From positions 1,178,001 through 1,242,000 of the forward strand of contig NZ_CP013377.1 of the NCBI RefSeq assembly GCF_001718415.1: a DNA stretch of 64,000 bases, read 5' to 3'. Of the stretch, positions 1 through 9,531 are shown piece by piece. The stretch comes from Burkholderia pseudomultivorans. Lineage in GTDB: Bacteria > Pseudomonadota > Gammaproteobacteria > Burkholderiales > Burkholderiaceae. Each line of letters starts with the position of its first letter. Position 1 is the stretch's first letter. The notes under the pieces are model-generated. The model was not told the DNA's origin. It searched no databases and saw only the letters and a program-made list of their open reading frames with translations. The position numbers and the translations under genes were made by a program.

Positions 1-203
1 GCAAGGCATCGATCGTCTACTTTGTCGTTTATTTTGCCTGCGGTATTTTCCTGAACCGTACGGTGCTGCGAAATCTGATCACGTTTCATCCGGTCTATAA
101 CACGTTGCACAACGTATTCTCGACCAAAGTCCGCGCGCTCCTATTCTGGCCGATTTCCTATCTTGTGCTGATTGGCAAGATTGCGGTAGTCCGCGCGATC
201 TGA
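1..203 (+). CDS. 3' end of a hydrophobic membrane protein (partial)
   Basis: Only the last 66 codons or so are inside the window, ending at the TGA at 201-203. The visible residues are strongly hydrophobic: one segment near the window edge (ASIVYFVVYFACGIF) and one at the C-terminus (ALLFWPISYLVLIGKIAVV), separated by a short polar stretch. This suggests an inner-membrane protein or an enzyme with two C-terminal membrane segments. I do not recognise the family from this fragment. It converges on the SDR gene downstream. Confidence 0.6.
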   Translation, partial: KASIVYFVVYFACGIFLNRTVLRNLITFHPVYNTLHNVFSTKVRALLFWPISYLVLIGKIAVVRAI

Positions 204-285
204 GCAGGCGCTGCCGGACGCGGCGCGGCCGCGCATCCGATCCCGCGATGTCGACGCTCGACAACGCGTCCGGGTGGTGAATCAC

Positions 286-306
286 GGGCGCGGTCGTGCC
301 GCGCCC
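286..306. terminator. GC-rich hairpin between convergent genes
   Basis: A perfect 8-bp stem (GGGCGCGG at 286-293, CCGCGCCC at 299-306) with a 5-nt loop lies between the convergent stop codons at 203 and 313. There is no long U tract on either strand, so it is a candidate bidirectional terminator rather than a certain one. Confidence 0.45.
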
Positions 307-312
307 GCAAAC

Positions 313-1071
313 CTACCCCCGTCCCACAAAAGGCATCGCAGTCGCCATGATCGTCATGTTCAGGATGTTCGCGTCGAGCGGCAGGCTGGCCATCTGCACG
401 ACCGCGTTCGCGACATGCGCGACGTCCATGCGCGGTTCCGGCGCCATGCTGCCATCCGCCTGCGGCACGCCTTGCGTCATGCGTTCCGTGAGCGGCGTCG
501 CCGCGTTGCCGATGTCGATCTGACCGCAGGCGATGTTGTAAGCGCGGCCGTCCAGCGCCAGCGACCGGGTGATTCCGGTCACCGCGTGCTTGGTGGCCGT
601 GTACGCGATCGTCTCGGGGCGCGGCGAGTACGCCGAGATCGAACCGTTGTTGATGATCCGGCCGCCTTGCGGCGTCTGCGCCTTCATGATGCGCCAGGCC
701 GCTCGCGCGCAGAGGAACACGCCGGTCAGGTTGGTCGCGACCACGGCGTTCCAGACGTCGAGCTCGTATGCGTCGAGGGAAACGGGCGGCGCATTGCGTC
801 CGGCATTGTTGAAGAGCACGTCGAGCCGGCCGAACTGCTGCGCGATCTGCGCAAACGCGTGGTCGACCGATGCTTCGTCGGTGACGTCGGCGGGAAACAC
901 GTGCGCGTCGCCGCCCGCGGCGCGAATCGCTTCCTGCGTTTCTCGCAACGACGCTTCCGTACGCCCGATCAGCGCGACGGTGAATCCCGCGCCGGCGAGC
1001 GCGACGGCCGCTGCGCGGCCGATGCCGGATCCGGCGCCCGTGACGGCTGCGAATTGCTTCGAGACAGACAT
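313..1071 (-). CDS. SDR-family NAD(P)-dependent dehydrogenase/reductase
   Basis: A 252-residue classical short-chain dehydrogenase. The Rossmann motif TGAGSGIG is at residues 11-18, NNAG at 88-91, catalytic Ser144, and YxxxK with Tyr157 and Lys161. The start ATG at 1071 was chosen because the longer open frame upstream has no SDR character and an AGGAAA-like ribosome site lies just 5' of it. SDRs oxidise or reduce alcohol/ketone substrates in the cytoplasm; the substrate cannot be read from the sequence. It follows a LysR gene on the same strand, which itself diverges from an aromatic-type flavin monooxygenase, so a role in the same catabolic step is a reasonable inference. Confidence 0.9.
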   Translation of the reverse strand: MSVSKQFAAVTGAGSGIGRAAAVALAGAGFTVALIGRTEASLRETQEAIRAAGGDAHVFPADVTDEASVDHAFAQIAQQFGRLDVLFNNAGRNAPPVSLDAYELDVWNAVVATNLTGVFLCARAAWRIMKAQTPQGGRIINNGSISAYSPRPETIAYTATKHAVTGITRSLALDGRAYNIACGQIDIGNAATPLTERMTQGVPQADGSMAPEPRMDVAHVANAVVQMASLPLDANILNMTIMATAMPFVGRG

Positions 1072-1168
1072 GGCTTGATTTCCTGCGGGTTGAAGGGGCA
1101 CAGCGCAGACGCGCGAGCGATGTCGTCGCGGGGTTTCGTCGCCCGTGCACGCGACATCGTACACGCGC

Positions 1169-2113
1169 CTATTTCTTTCGCGCCGGTGCGGATTTCCGCT
1201 GCCGCGCGCCGGTGTCCGCAAACAGCTCGACCACGACGTCCCGCAGCCAGCGGTTGCCCTCGTCCTGGTTGACCCGCGCATGCCACAGCATATGGATTGG
1301 CGCGCCGGGCAGCATCACCGGCAGCGCGCGCCAGCCTAGCGAAAACGGCGCCGCCAACTGCAGCGCGAGATGCTCCGGCACCGTCGCGATCAGGTCGGTG
1401 CGTTGCAGGATATAGCCGACGCTCATGAAATGCGGCACCGTCAGCCGCACGTTGCGCGTCACGCGACGCCGCTTCAGCCATTCGTCCACCTGTCCGTGGC
1501 CGGTTCCGGCCGACACCACGACCAGATGCCCGGCGTCGCGCCACGCGTCGAGCGTGAGCGGCGCGGCCTCGAGCGGATGGCCGCGCCGAAACAGGCACAC
1601 ATACCGTTGATCGAACAGCCGGCGCTGATAGAAGCCGCCCTGCAGTTGCGGCAGCAGCCCGATCGCGAGGTCGACGCGGCCCTCGGCCATTTCGTCGCTG
1701 AGGTTCACGCTGGTGTTGCGCACCGTGTTCAGCACGATGCCGGGCGCCGCCTGCGCGAGGCGTTCCAGCAACGCGGGCAGGAACACGACTTCGCCGATAT
1801 CGGTCATGCCGATCGTGATCGTGCGCGCGGCGTGCTGCGGGTCGAATCCGGTCTCGGGATTGAGCGCGGCGTGCAGCGTCGCGAGCGCGTGCGAAACGGG
1901 TTCGGCCAGACGCAGCGCGAACGGCGTCGGCACGACGCCGCCCGGCCCGCGCACGAACAGCGGATCGCCGAGCCGCCGGCGCAGCTTCGCGAGCGCGTTG
2001 CTGACGCCCGGCTGGCTCATGTTCATCTGCTCGGCGACGGTCGACACGCGCCGTTCCTGCATCAGCCGCTGGAACAGCAACAGCAGGTTGAGGTCGAGAT
2101 CGCTCAGTTCCAT
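1169..2113 (-). CDS. LysR-family transcriptional regulator
   Basis: 314 residues. The N-terminal winged helix starts with [20 protein letters not shown], then the helix-turn-helix segment [20 protein letters not shown] at about residues 31-50, then a co-inducer-binding domain. The N-terminus is of the NodD/NahR/SyrM type, a subgroup that often controls aromatic catabolism. It is divergent from the monooxygenase at 2279 and has the SDR gene 97 bp downstream, so it probably controls both and itself from the 165-bp divergent region. Confidence 0.93.
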   Translation of the reverse strand: MELSDLDLNLLLLFQRLMQERRVSTVAEQMNMSQPGVSNALAKLRRRLGDPLFVRGPGGVVPTPFALRLAEPVSHALATLHAALNPETGFDPQHAARTITIGMTDIGEVVFLPALLERLAQAAPGIVLNTVRNTSVNLSDEMAEGRVDLAIGLLPQLQGGFYQRRLFDQRYVCLFRRGHPLEAAPLTLDAWRDAGHLVVVSAGTGHGQVDEWLKRRRVTRNVRLTVPHFMSVGYILQRTDLIATVPEHLALQLAAPFSLGWRALPVMLPGAPIHMLWHARVNQDEGNRWLRDVVVELFADTGARQRKSAPARKK

Positions 2114-2136
2114 GGGTTGACGTGGCTCCAGATTAT

Positions 2137-2152
2137 TTCATTCAGTGATGAA
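2137..2152. promoter_or_regulatory. candidate LysR-type operator
   Basis: The divergent region between the LysR gene and the monooxygenase contains TTCAT-N6-ATGAA, a 5+5 inverted repeat of the size LysR proteins use. It sits in a locally AT-rich stretch. The match is only suggestive. Confidence 0.35.
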
Positions 2153-2278
2153 GCGGATTCATTCCATTTTATTGTGGGATGAGAACCCGCTCCCGACAAT
2201 ACCGATACGGCGCCTGCATTCGGCACGACCGCCGCGCCCCCGCGGACCCCTAACCTGAATATCGGAGACACCTTCATC

Positions 2279-3493
2279 ATGCAGACGAATCTGACGATCG
2301 CGATCGTCGGCGCCGGCATCGGCGGCCTGACGCTGGCGCTCGCGCTGCGCGAGCACGGCATCGACGCGCAGCTCTACGAACAGACCAGCGAGTTGCGCGA
2401 GGTCGGCGCGGCCGTCGCGCTGTCGGCCAACGCGACGCGCTTCTACGAACGCATGGGATTGCGTCCGCAGTTCGACGCGGTGTGCGCGGAGATTCCGGCC
2501 CTCGTCTATCGCGACGGACGCAGCGGCGCGGTAATCGGCCATCATCGCGGCGAGCCGAGCTATCGCAGGCAATTCGGCGGCGCGTACTGGGGCGTCCATC
2601 GCGCCGATCTGCAAGCCGTACTGTCGAAGGCGGTCGGTCTCGACTGCATCCATCTCGGCCATCGTCTCGTCGATCTCGCGCAGCATCCGGACCGCGTCAC
2701 GCTGAGCTTCGACAACGGCCGGCGCGTCGAGGCGGATCTCGTGATCGGCGCGGACGGCGCGCGCTCGATCACGCGGCGCTGGATGCTCGGCTACGACGAC
2801 GTGCTGTATTCGGGCTGCTCGGGTTTTCGCGGCGTGGTGCCGGCCGGGCGCATGGACCTGCTGCCGGACCCCGAGACCATCCAGTTCTGGGTCGGGCCGC
2901 ACGGGCATCTGCTGCACTATCCGATCGGCGACAACGGCGACCAGAACTTCCTGCTGGTCGAGCGGCATCCGTCGCCGTGGCCGTCGCGCGACTGGGTGAT
3001 GCCGGCAGAGGAGGGCGAGCAGTTGCGCCTGTTCCGGGACTGGCACCCGGCGGTGGTGCAGATGATTACCGCCGTGCCCATCAGCCAGCGCTGGGGCCTG
3101 TTCCATCGGCCGCCGCTCGGTCGCTGGAGCCGCGGGCGCGTGACGCTGATCGGCGATGCCGCGCATGCGCTGGTGCCGCACCACGGGCAGGGCGCGAACC
3201 AGTCGATCGAGGACGCGGTCGTGCTGGCGGCGCAACTGGCGAAGGCGGGGCCCGGCAACTGGCGCGAAGCGCAGGAAGCGTACGAGCGCCTGCGCCGCGG
3301 TCGTACGCGCAAGGTGCAGTACGCATCGATCTCCGCCGCCGACGTGCTGCATCTGCCCGACGGGCCCGCCGCGCAGGCGCGCAATGCGCGTCTCGCCGAG
3401 CGCGATCGCGTGCTGCATCACCTCGACTGGATTCACGATTTCGACGCGCTCGAACAGGAGCCGAGCGAGCGGCAGGGCGGGACGTGGCTGTGA
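2279..3493 (+). CDS. FAD-dependent aromatic-type monooxygenase
   Basis: 404 residues, the usual length of single-component flavoprotein hydroxylases of the salicylate / 3-hydroxybenzoate hydroxylase group. It has GxGxxG (GAGIGG, residues 11-16) for the ADP part of FAD, the DG motif (GADGA, 157-161) for FAD/NAD(P)H, and the GD motif (GDAAHAL from 292) for the ribityl chain. These enzymes insert one oxygen atom into an activated aromatic or similar ring using NAD(P)H. It diverges from a LysR regulator and lies close to an SDR. I cannot assign the substrate: it does not obviously match NicC or PobA. Confidence 0.9.
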   Translation: MQTNLTIAIVGAGIGGLTLALALREHGIDAQLYEQTSELREVGAAVALSANATRFYERMGLRPQFDAVCAEIPALVYRDGRSGAVIGHHRGEPSYRRQFGGAYWGVHRADLQAVLSKAVGLDCIHLGHRLVDLAQHPDRVTLSFDNGRRVEADLVIGADGARSITRRWMLGYDDVLYSGCSGFRGVVPAGRMDLLPDPETIQFWVGPHGHLLHYPIGDNGDQNFLLVERHPSPWPSRDWVMPAEEGEQLRLFRDWHPAVVQMITAVPISQRWGLFHRPPLGRWSRGRVTLIGDAAHALVPHHGQGANQSIEDAVVLAAQLAKAGPGNWREAQEAYERLRRGRTRKVQYASISAADVLHLPDGPAAQARNARLAERDRVLHHLDWIHDFDALEQEPSERQGGTWL

Positions 3494-3637
3494 GCCGGGC
3501 AGACGCGAAATCCGCACCGTGACCGCGCGGTGTGCTGCGGCGGCTGGCCGCCAGTTGCACGCGTCGCGCGCCGACGGCCGATCGGCATTATCCGGATCGG
3601 CCACCCGGCGTACGGCCGCGCGACGTCCGGCACGATG

Positions 3638-3663
3638 AAAAACGGGCGGCCAGGGCCGCCCGT
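3638..3663 (-). terminator. rho-independent terminator of the esterase gene
   Basis: On the minus strand the esterase stop codon (3667-3665) is followed at once by a 9-bp perfect GC stem (3663-3655 with 3650-3642, 4-nt loop) and then a run of T (complement of 3641-3638). This is a classical intrinsic terminator. Confidence 0.8.
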
Positions 3664-3664
3664 C

Positions 3665-4594
3665 TCACTTCACGCACTCCAGCGCATACTTCAAGCCCTG
3701 CCCGAGCAGCCCGCGCCACACCTCCCACGTATGCCCGCCGTCGACGATGCGCAGCTCGGCCGCATTCTGCGCGCGCCGCAAATGCGTATACAGCACGCTC
3801 GACTCGGCCTGTATCGTCAGGTCGTCGTCGCCCGCCGCGATGAACATCGGCACGCGCCACGTGCGCGCGAAATAGCCGCGCAGCAGCGCCGGATAGTTCA
3901 GTTCGTGCCACACGCGCGAATCGAACTGCCGGTCGCCGAACACGCCGACATAGCGCGCGGCCGAATTGAGCGGCGGCTCGTTCGCGTAGATCGCGGGACT
4001 CAACAGCATCGCGCCGCAGAACAGCCCCGGCTCGAGCAGCGAAAAGCGCAGCGCGCCGAAGCCGCCCATCGACACGCCGCCGATCGCGCGGCCCGCGCGC
4101 TGGTTCGACACCGCGAAGTGCGCTTCGACTTCGGGCAGCAGGTCGTTGAGGAACGCGCTCTGCATCTTCTCCTTGCGGTCGACGTACCAGTCGGTGCCGC
4201 CCTGCGGCATCACGATCACGACGGGCGGGATCTCGTGACGCTCGATCAGCGTGTCGGCCGTGGCCTGCAGCCGGCCCTGCGTGATCCAGTCGTTCGCGTT
4301 GCCGGCATTGCCGTGCAGCAGGTACATCACCGGGTAGCGCGCGCCTTCGGGGTTGTAGCCCGGCGGCAGGTAGACCGTGTACGACCAGTCGCGCTGCAGC
4401 GCCGCCGAACGGAACGTGCGCATCACGATGCTGCTGCCCGGATTGACGGCCGGTGCGGCCAACGCGGCGGGCGCGGGCTGTGCGGCCGTGGCGGCCGATC
4501 CCGGCGACAGGGCCGGGGCGGCCGGCGTGGCTTGCGCGGCGGCGACGGCGCCGGCGGTCAGGGCAAGGGCGAGCGGAAGGGCGAGTCGGCGCAT
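3665..4594 (-). CDS. secreted alpha/beta-hydrolase esterase (EstA/Fes-like)
   Basis: 309 residues with a signal peptide (MRRLALPLALALTAGAVAAA), an Ala/Pro-rich linker and an alpha/beta-hydrolase domain of the putative esterase (esterase D / enterochelin esterase) family. The nucleophile elbow is GVSMGG with Ser175; the oxyanion-side motif MYLLHGNAGNANDW is near residues 90-103, and a GGHTWEVWR motif near the C-terminus supplies the His. This family hydrolyses carboxyl esters, including feruloyl and acetyl esters of polysaccharides. It lies 58 bp downstream of an opgC-like gene on the same strand, probably as its operon partner. Confidence 0.88.
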   Translation of the reverse strand: MRRLALPLALALTAGAVAAAQATPAAPALSPGSAATAAQPAPAALAAPAVNPGSSIVMRTFRSAALQRDWSYTVYLPPGYNPEGARYPVMYLLHGNAGNANDWITQGRLQATADTLIERHEIPPVVIVMPQGGTDWYVDRKEKMQSAFLNDLLPEVEAHFAVSNQRAGRAIGGVSMGGFGALRFSLLEPGLFCGAMLLSPAIYANEPPLNSAARYVGVFGDRQFDSRVWHELNYPALLRGYFARTWRVPMFIAAGDDDLTIQAESSVLYTHLRRAQNAAELRIVDGGHTWEVWRGLLGQGLKYALECVK

Positions 4595-4652
4595 GTCGAA
4601 TCGTTTCAGAAGGATCGCCTATCGTAGCAGCGGCGCATGACGGCGCGGTGCG

Positions 4653-5750
4653 TCATCGCCGCGCGCGGAACGGCAGCCGCGCGATCAGCGGTGCGTACAG
4701 TTTCGCGACGAGATACAGCAGGCCGATCGCGACCACGTCGGCGGTCAGCCCGAGCGGCACGTCGAGGTAGCCGTCGGTCGCCTGGTACAGCAGCGAATCG
4801 ACCGCGAGCGAGATGGCGGTGCCCGCGACGAAGCACAGCAGGCCCTGCCGGCCGATCGTGCCGATCCACGGCATCGCGTGCGCGACCTTCTTCATCCAGC
4901 CGAGGTGCACGAGCTTGGCCGCGAGCCACGCGATCGCGAGGAAGTTCGCGAGCCGCAGCGCACCGAGGTTCTGCTTGATCGACGGATCGGTCGGGAACGG
5001 CTCGACGCGCAGCCGGTAGTACGCGCCGGCCGCGACGATCGCGAGCGCGGCGGCCGTCAGCAGCCAGCCCTGCGGCTTCGGCGCGAGCGTCTGGTAGACG
5101 GGCTGGCAGCGCGAAATCACGCCGAGCACGAACAGGAACTGCCAGGCGAACGGGTTGAAATCCCACGGCGCGCCTTCGACGGTCGGCAGGAAGCGCGCAG
5201 CGTGCGGCGCGGCGTACCACAGCGAGCCGCTGAACGCGAGCAGCAGCCACGGCTGCGTGCGCGCGAGCGGCAGCGCCAGCGGCGCGAGCAGCGCGAAGAA
5301 CGCGTACATCGGCAGCACCGACGCGAGGTAGGGCTGGCGGCGGAACAGCAGGATGTCGCGCAGCGCGGCGAGCGGTTTCTGGAGCAGGCCGTCGAGATCG
5401 TTGGTCGGCATGTTCGGGCCGTCGATCGCGAACGCGTTCAGCACGGCCGTGATCAGCAGCATCAGGCCGGCGGTCACGAGAAACGCGCGGTAGATCTCGA
5501 ACGCGCGCCGGATGAAGCGCTGGCGCGCGGCGGCTTCGTCGTGGCGCTCGGCGAGCGAGTTGTACGCGATCGCGGTCGCGAAGCCGCCGAGAAACACGAA
5601 CACCTCGGCGGCGTCGCACAGCGCGTACGCATGCAGCGTCACGCGGGACAGGATGCTGCCGCCGATATGGTCGACGACGATGACGAGCAGCACGAGGCCG
5701 CGGAAGAAATCGAGCTCCGCGTAGCGGCCGGCACGGGCCGGGGCGGTCAT
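4653..5750 (-). CDS. OpgC-family membrane protein
   Basis: 365 residues, mostly transmembrane. It opens with RYAELDFFRGLVLLVIVVDH, the signature start of the OpgC/acyltransferase-3-like family, followed by about ten hydrophobic segments. OpgC adds succinyl groups to osmoregulated periplasmic glucans in related bacteria. Here the gene is not next to opgGH, so the acceptor is unknown; the downstream secreted esterase suggests a shared envelope glycan or ester substrate. That link is inference. Confidence 0.85.
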   Translation of the reverse strand: MTAPARAGRYAELDFFRGLVLLVIVVDHIGGSILSRVTLHAYALCDAAEVFVFLGGFATAIAYNSLAERHDEAAARQRFIRRAFEIYRAFLVTAGLMLLITAVLNAFAIDGPNMPTNDLDGLLQKPLAALRDILLFRRQPYLASVLPMYAFFALLAPLALPLARTQPWLLLAFSGSLWYAAPHAARFLPTVEGAPWDFNPFAWQFLFVLGVISRCQPVYQTLAPKPQGWLLTAAALAIVAAGAYYRLRVEPFPTDPSIKQNLGALRLANFLAIAWLAAKLVHLGWMKKVAHAMPWIGTIGRQGLLCFVAGTAISLAVDSLLYQATDGYLDVPLGLTADVVAIGLLYLVAKLYAPLIARLPFRARR

Positions 5751-6137
5751 CGGGCCGCCTCCCGCCGGGGGCCGCGGGCGCGACGGGCACCCGCCGCGCG
5801 TGAATCGGGGTAAAGCATGACTGCGTGAAGAAATGACGAATGGATGCGCATTGTGCCACCGATGCGACGGATCCCGGGTTTACGCCGATGGCGAGCCGGC
5901 CCGCCGCGGCCGCCAAGGCAGTCGGGGCCGCCGCGCAGGCGACGCAGTTGGGAGGGCGCAACGCTTTGCGCGCCGTTCGCCCGCCCCGATGGACGGACGA
6001 TTTGCGACGTGACACCATTTTGTCCGCGCGGCCGCACACCGCGTCGTCCGCGCTGCGGGCCAACCATGCAACACCCTAAAAGTCCAAACAATTCGCCGGG
6101 CGCGCGCCTGCCCGGCACCCGGCTCCGGAGATCCGAC
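5751..6137. other. divergent intergenic region, opgC-like / porin
   Basis: 387 bp without a credible gene. It must carry the porin promoter and leader and probably the promoter of the opgC-like operon. The porin ATG is preceded by CCGGAG at about 6126. No operator-like repeat stood out. Confidence 0.5.
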
Positions 6138-7292
6138 ATGAGGAAGCACGTCTTTTTTGCCGCCGCGCTCGCAGCATTCGCCGCGCCGGCTTTCGCGCAG
6201 GACAGCGTGACGCTGTACGGCCTGATCGACGAGGGCTTCAACTACACGAACAACGTCAACGTGAACGGGGTCGGAAAGGCGAATTACCAGCTCGCGAGCG
6301 GCTATGCGCAGGGCAGCCGCTGGGGCCTGAAGGGCAGCGAGGACCTCGGCGGCGGCCTGAAGGCGATCTTCACGCTGGAAAGCGGTTTCGACGTGAACAA
6401 CGGCCGGCTCGGCCAGGGCGGCCGCATGTTCGGCCGTCAGGCATTCGTCGGGCTCGCCGATTCCCGTTTCGGCACGCTGACCTTCGGCCGCCAGTACGAC
6501 TCGGTGGTCGACTACCTGGCGCCGCTGACCGCGAACGGCAACTGGGGCGGCACGCTGTTCTCGCATCCGTTCGACAACGACAACACCGACAACTCGTTCC
6601 GCGTCAACAACACGGTCAAGTACGCGAGCCGCGACTGGAACGGGCTCTCCTTCGGCGGCACCTACAGCTTCAGCAACAGCACCGGCTTCTCGAACAACCG
6701 CCAGTACAGTGTCGGCGCGCAGTATTCGCTGGCCGGGCTGCAGGTCGCGGCGGCCTATCTGCAGGCGAACAACCCGGGCGCCGGCAGCGCGGGCGCGATC
6801 GCGGCCGACGACGCGAACTTCGTCGCCGACCGCCTGCGGATCTTCGGCGGCGGCATCAACTACACGTTCGGCCCGGCGACGGTCGGCTTCGTCTATACGA
6901 AGGCCGACGTGAAGAATCCGGTGTCGACCGTTTACCTGCCGGCCTCGACGTTCGAGGGCCTCGGGCTGACGGCGACGAAGTTCCAGAACTTCGAGGTCAA
7001 CGGCAAGTACCAGCTCACGCCCGATTTCTTCCTCGGCGCGCAGTACGTGTATACGGACGGCAAGTTCGATGCGGCGGCCGGCTCGTTCAAGCCGAAGTAC
7101 CACACGGTCGGCCTGATGGCCGACTACAGCCTGTCCAAGCGCACCGACGTCTACCTGCAGGGCGCGTGGCAGAAGGCCGCCGGCGACAAGACGGGCACGG
7201 CGGCCGATGGCGGCTATGTGGTCGGGACCGACGGACCGTCGTCGTCGTCGAACCAGTTCTCGGTGCGCGCCGCGATCCGTCACAAGTTCTGA
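6138..7292 (+). CDS. Gram-negative general porin (OmpC/Omp38-like)
   Basis: 384 residues. The signal peptide ends AFA-Q (cleavage after residue 20), and the mature protein begins QDSVTLYGLIDEGFNYT, the standard start of beta-proteobacterial trimeric porins. The body is beta-barrel-like with alternating aromatic residues, GFDVNNG and TFGRQ motifs, and a terminal Phe (RHKF) that serves as the BAM recognition signal. It should form a 16-strand outer-membrane channel for small hydrophilic solutes. ATG 6138 was chosen over an upstream in-frame ATG because the signal peptide begins there. It converges with the LysR gene downstream. Confidence 0.95.
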   Translation: MRKHVFFAAALAAFAAPAFAQDSVTLYGLIDEGFNYTNNVNVNGVGKANYQLASGYAQGSRWGLKGSEDLGGGLKAIFTLESGFDVNNGRLGQGGRMFGRQAFVGLADSRFGTLTFGRQYDSVVDYLAPLTANGNWGGTLFSHPFDNDNTDNSFRVNNTVKYASRDWNGLSFGGTYSFSNSTGFSNNRQYSVGAQYSLAGLQVAAAYLQANNPGAGSAGAIAADDANFVADRLRIFGGGINYTFGPATVGFVYTKADVKNPVSTVYLPASTFEGLGLTATKFQNFEVNGKYQLTPDFFLGAQYVYTDGKFDAAAGSFKPKYHTVGLMADYSLSKRTDVYLQGAWQKAAGDKTGTAADGGYVVGTDGPSSSSNQFSVRAAIRHKF

Positions 7293-7344
7293 GCGGCAGC
7301 TGCGCGGCGGCGCGCGGGCGGTGGGCGGTTCGGTCCGGCCCGCG

Positions 7345-8256
7345 TCAGCCTGCGCCGCTCAAGTCGCCGAGCGTCTCGGCGAGCCAGTCGACGAAGATCC
7401 GCACGCGCGGCGCGAGATGGCGCCCGTACGGAAACACCACCGACACCGGCAGCGGCGCCGCATTCCATTCCGGCAGCACTTCGACGAGCGAGCCGTCCGC
7501 GAGCAGCGGGGCGAGCCCGTCGCGCGGCGCCTGGATCAGCCCGAGGCCGGCGACGCAGCACGCGAGATACGCGTGCGAGCTGCTGACCGACACGACGCTG
7601 CGCATCTTCACCGTATGCAGCTCGCCGCTGTCCATGTCCGCATATTCCCAGTCCAGCTCGCGGCCCGTGCGGCTCGAGAAATAGCCGACCGCGACATGGT
7701 CGGGCAGGTCGTCCGGCGAACGCGGCGTGCCGTGGCGCGCGAGATAGGCGGGCGACGCGCAATTGATCTGCGCCATCTCGCCGACGCGCCGCGCCACCAG
7801 CGACGTATCTGACAGCGCGCCGACGCGCACCGCGCAGTCGATGCCGTCCGCGACCAGATCGACGAAGCGGTCGGTCGTGCTCATCACGACGCGCAGGTCG
7901 GGAAAGCGCGCGTGGAACGCCGGCAGCGCCGGAATCACGCGGGTCAGCGCGAAACGCTCGGGCAGGTCGACGCGGATCACGCCGCGCGGCGACGCGCCGG
8001 CTTCCTCGAACAGCGTCTCGGCATCGTCGAGATCGGCGAGCAGCCGCTCGCAGCGCTCGTAGTAGGTCGCGCCTTCGGCCGTCAGCCCGACGCGCCGCGT
8101 CGTCCGTTGCAGCAGGCGCACCTTCAGATGCTTTTCCAGATACTGGACCGCGTTGCTGACGGTCGGGCGCGGCAGTTGCAACTGCTCGGCCGCCTTCGTG
8201 AAGCTGCCCAGACGGGCGACGCGCGCAAAGATGCGCATTGCATGCAGATGATCCAT
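7345..8256 (-). CDS. LysR-family transcriptional regulator
   Basis: 303 residues. The N-terminus MDHLHAMRIFARVARLGSFT is typical of the large DsdC/CrgA-like LysR subgroup, with the helix-turn-helix LQLPRPTVSNAVQYLEKHLK and then TTRRVGLTAEG. It is divergent from the aldo-keto reductase gene across 140 bp, the usual arrangement of a LysR regulator and its target. Confidence 0.93.
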   Translation of the reverse strand: MDHLHAMRIFARVARLGSFTKAAEQLQLPRPTVSNAVQYLEKHLKVRLLQRTTRRVGLTAEGATYYERCERLLADLDDAETLFEEAGASPRGVIRVDLPERFALTRVIPALPAFHARFPDLRVVMSTTDRFVDLVADGIDCAVRVGALSDTSLVARRVGEMAQINCASPAYLARHGTPRSPDDLPDHVAVGYFSSRTGRELDWEYADMDSGELHTVKMRSVVSVSSSHAYLACCVAGLGLIQAPRDGLAPLLADGSLVEVLPEWNAAPLPVSVVFPYGRHLAPRVRIFVDWLAETLGDLSGAG

Positions 8257-8396
8257 GCGTGACGGAACCCCGGCGGATTGAGACAGGCTCCATTGTTAAT
8301 CAGCGTTGAATGGTTTGGTGGCCTGTTGCGTGTTTATCGTGCAGCGCGATGCGCGCAGAATCCCGTCCATCCACCGACCATATGAGGGAAACGGAC

Positions 8397-9407
8397 ATGA
8401 ATAAGCGTCAACTGGGCCGCACCGGCCCGCAGGTCTCGGCGATCGGGCTCGGCTGCATGGGGATGTCGGACTTCTACGGGTCGGCCGACCGCGACGAAAG
8501 CATCGCGACGCTGCACGCGGCGCTCGATAACGGCATCACGCTGCTCGACACGGGCGATTTCTACGGAATGGGCGACAACGAGATGCTGATTCGCGACGCA
8601 CTGCGCGGAAGGACGCGCGACCAGGTGCTGATCAGCGTGAAGTTCGGCGCGCTGCGCGATCCGGCCGGCGGGTTCGCCGGCTACGACGCGCGACCCGTGG
8701 CGATCCGCAACTTCGTCGCGTATTCGCTGAAGCGGCTCGGCACCGACCATATCGACATCTACCGGCCGGCGCGCGTCGATCCGGCGGTGCCGATCGAGGA
8801 CACGGTCGGTGCGATCGCCGATCTGGTGAAGGCCGGATATGTGCGCCATATCGGGCTGTCGGAGGCCGGCGCGGACACGATCCGGCGCGCGGCGGCCGTC
8901 GCGCCGATCGCCGACCTGCAGATCGAATACTCGCTGCTGTCGCGCGGGATCGAGGCCGACATCCTGCCGGCCTGCCGCGAACTCGGGATCGGCGTGACCG
9001 CGTACGGCGTGCTGTCGCGCGGGCTGCTGGGCGGCCAATGGAAGGCGCGGCAGGGCGAGCGCGACTTCCGCGCGGCCAGCCCGCGTTTTCAGGGCGAGAA
9101 CCTCGCGCACAACCTGGCGCTCGTCGACGCACTGCGGGCCATCGCCGACGAACGCGGCCGCACGCCGGCGCAGGTGGCGATCGCGTGGGCGCTGTCGCGC
9201 GGCGACGACATCGTGCCGCTGGTCGGCGCCCGCAAGCGCACGCAGCTTCAGGACGCGTTGCAGGCGGCTGAGATGCAACTAACGGTCAGTGATATCGCGC
9301 GCATCGAAGCGGCGGTTCCCGCCGGGGCGGCTGCCGGCGACCGTTATCCGGCCGCACAGATGGCGCATCTCGACAGCGAGCAGGGACGGGGGGCGCACCA
9401 GGGCTGA
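8397..9407 (+). CDS. aldo/keto reductase
   Basis: 336 residues, TIM-barrel aldo-keto reductase. It has the LGLGCMGMS motif near residues 17-24, the Asp/Tyr pair in [14 protein letters not shown] (Asp51/Asp54, Tyr56) and Lys82 (SVKFG). The catalytic His expected in YxxHRxDP is absent: the sequence reads [11 protein letters not shown] with Ala125 at that place. This variant is known to me as a recurring clade rather than a unique mutation. The start at 8397 has GAGGGAA upstream. NADPH-dependent carbonyl reduction is the family role; the substrate is unknown. Probably controlled by the divergent LysR. Confidence 0.92.
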   Translation: MNKRQLGRTGPQVSAIGLGCMGMSDFYGSADRDESIATLHAALDNGITLLDTGDFYGMGDNEMLIRDALRGRTRDQVLISVKFGALRDPAGGFAGYDARPVAIRNFVAYSLKRLGTDHIDIYRPARVDPAVPIEDTVGAIADLVKAGYVRHIGLSEAGADTIRRAAAVAPIADLQIEYSLLSRGIEADILPACRELGIGVTAYGVLSRGLLGGQWKARQGERDFRAASPRFQGENLAHNLALVDALRAIADERGRTPAQVAIAWALSRGDDIVPLVGARKRTQLQDALQAAEMQLTVSDIARIEAAVPAGAAAGDRYPAAQMAHLDSEQGRGAHQG

Positions 9408-9418
9408 GCGGTGCGCCC

Positions 9419-9439
9419 GGCGGGCGGTCCCCGCCCGCC
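9419..9439 (+). terminator. GC hairpin after the aldo-keto reductase gene
   Basis: A perfect 9-bp stem (9419-9427 with 9431-9439) with a 3-nt loop begins 12 bp after the stop codon. There is no U tract, so termination may need Rho. Confidence 0.45.
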
Positions 9440-9531
9440 GCGCCCTAGCCAGACTCAGGCAAAACCAGATGGCGGGCGGCGCGCGGGCGGCGCACCATCG
9501 GCGCCGTGTTCAACCGGACGGAACGCCCGCC

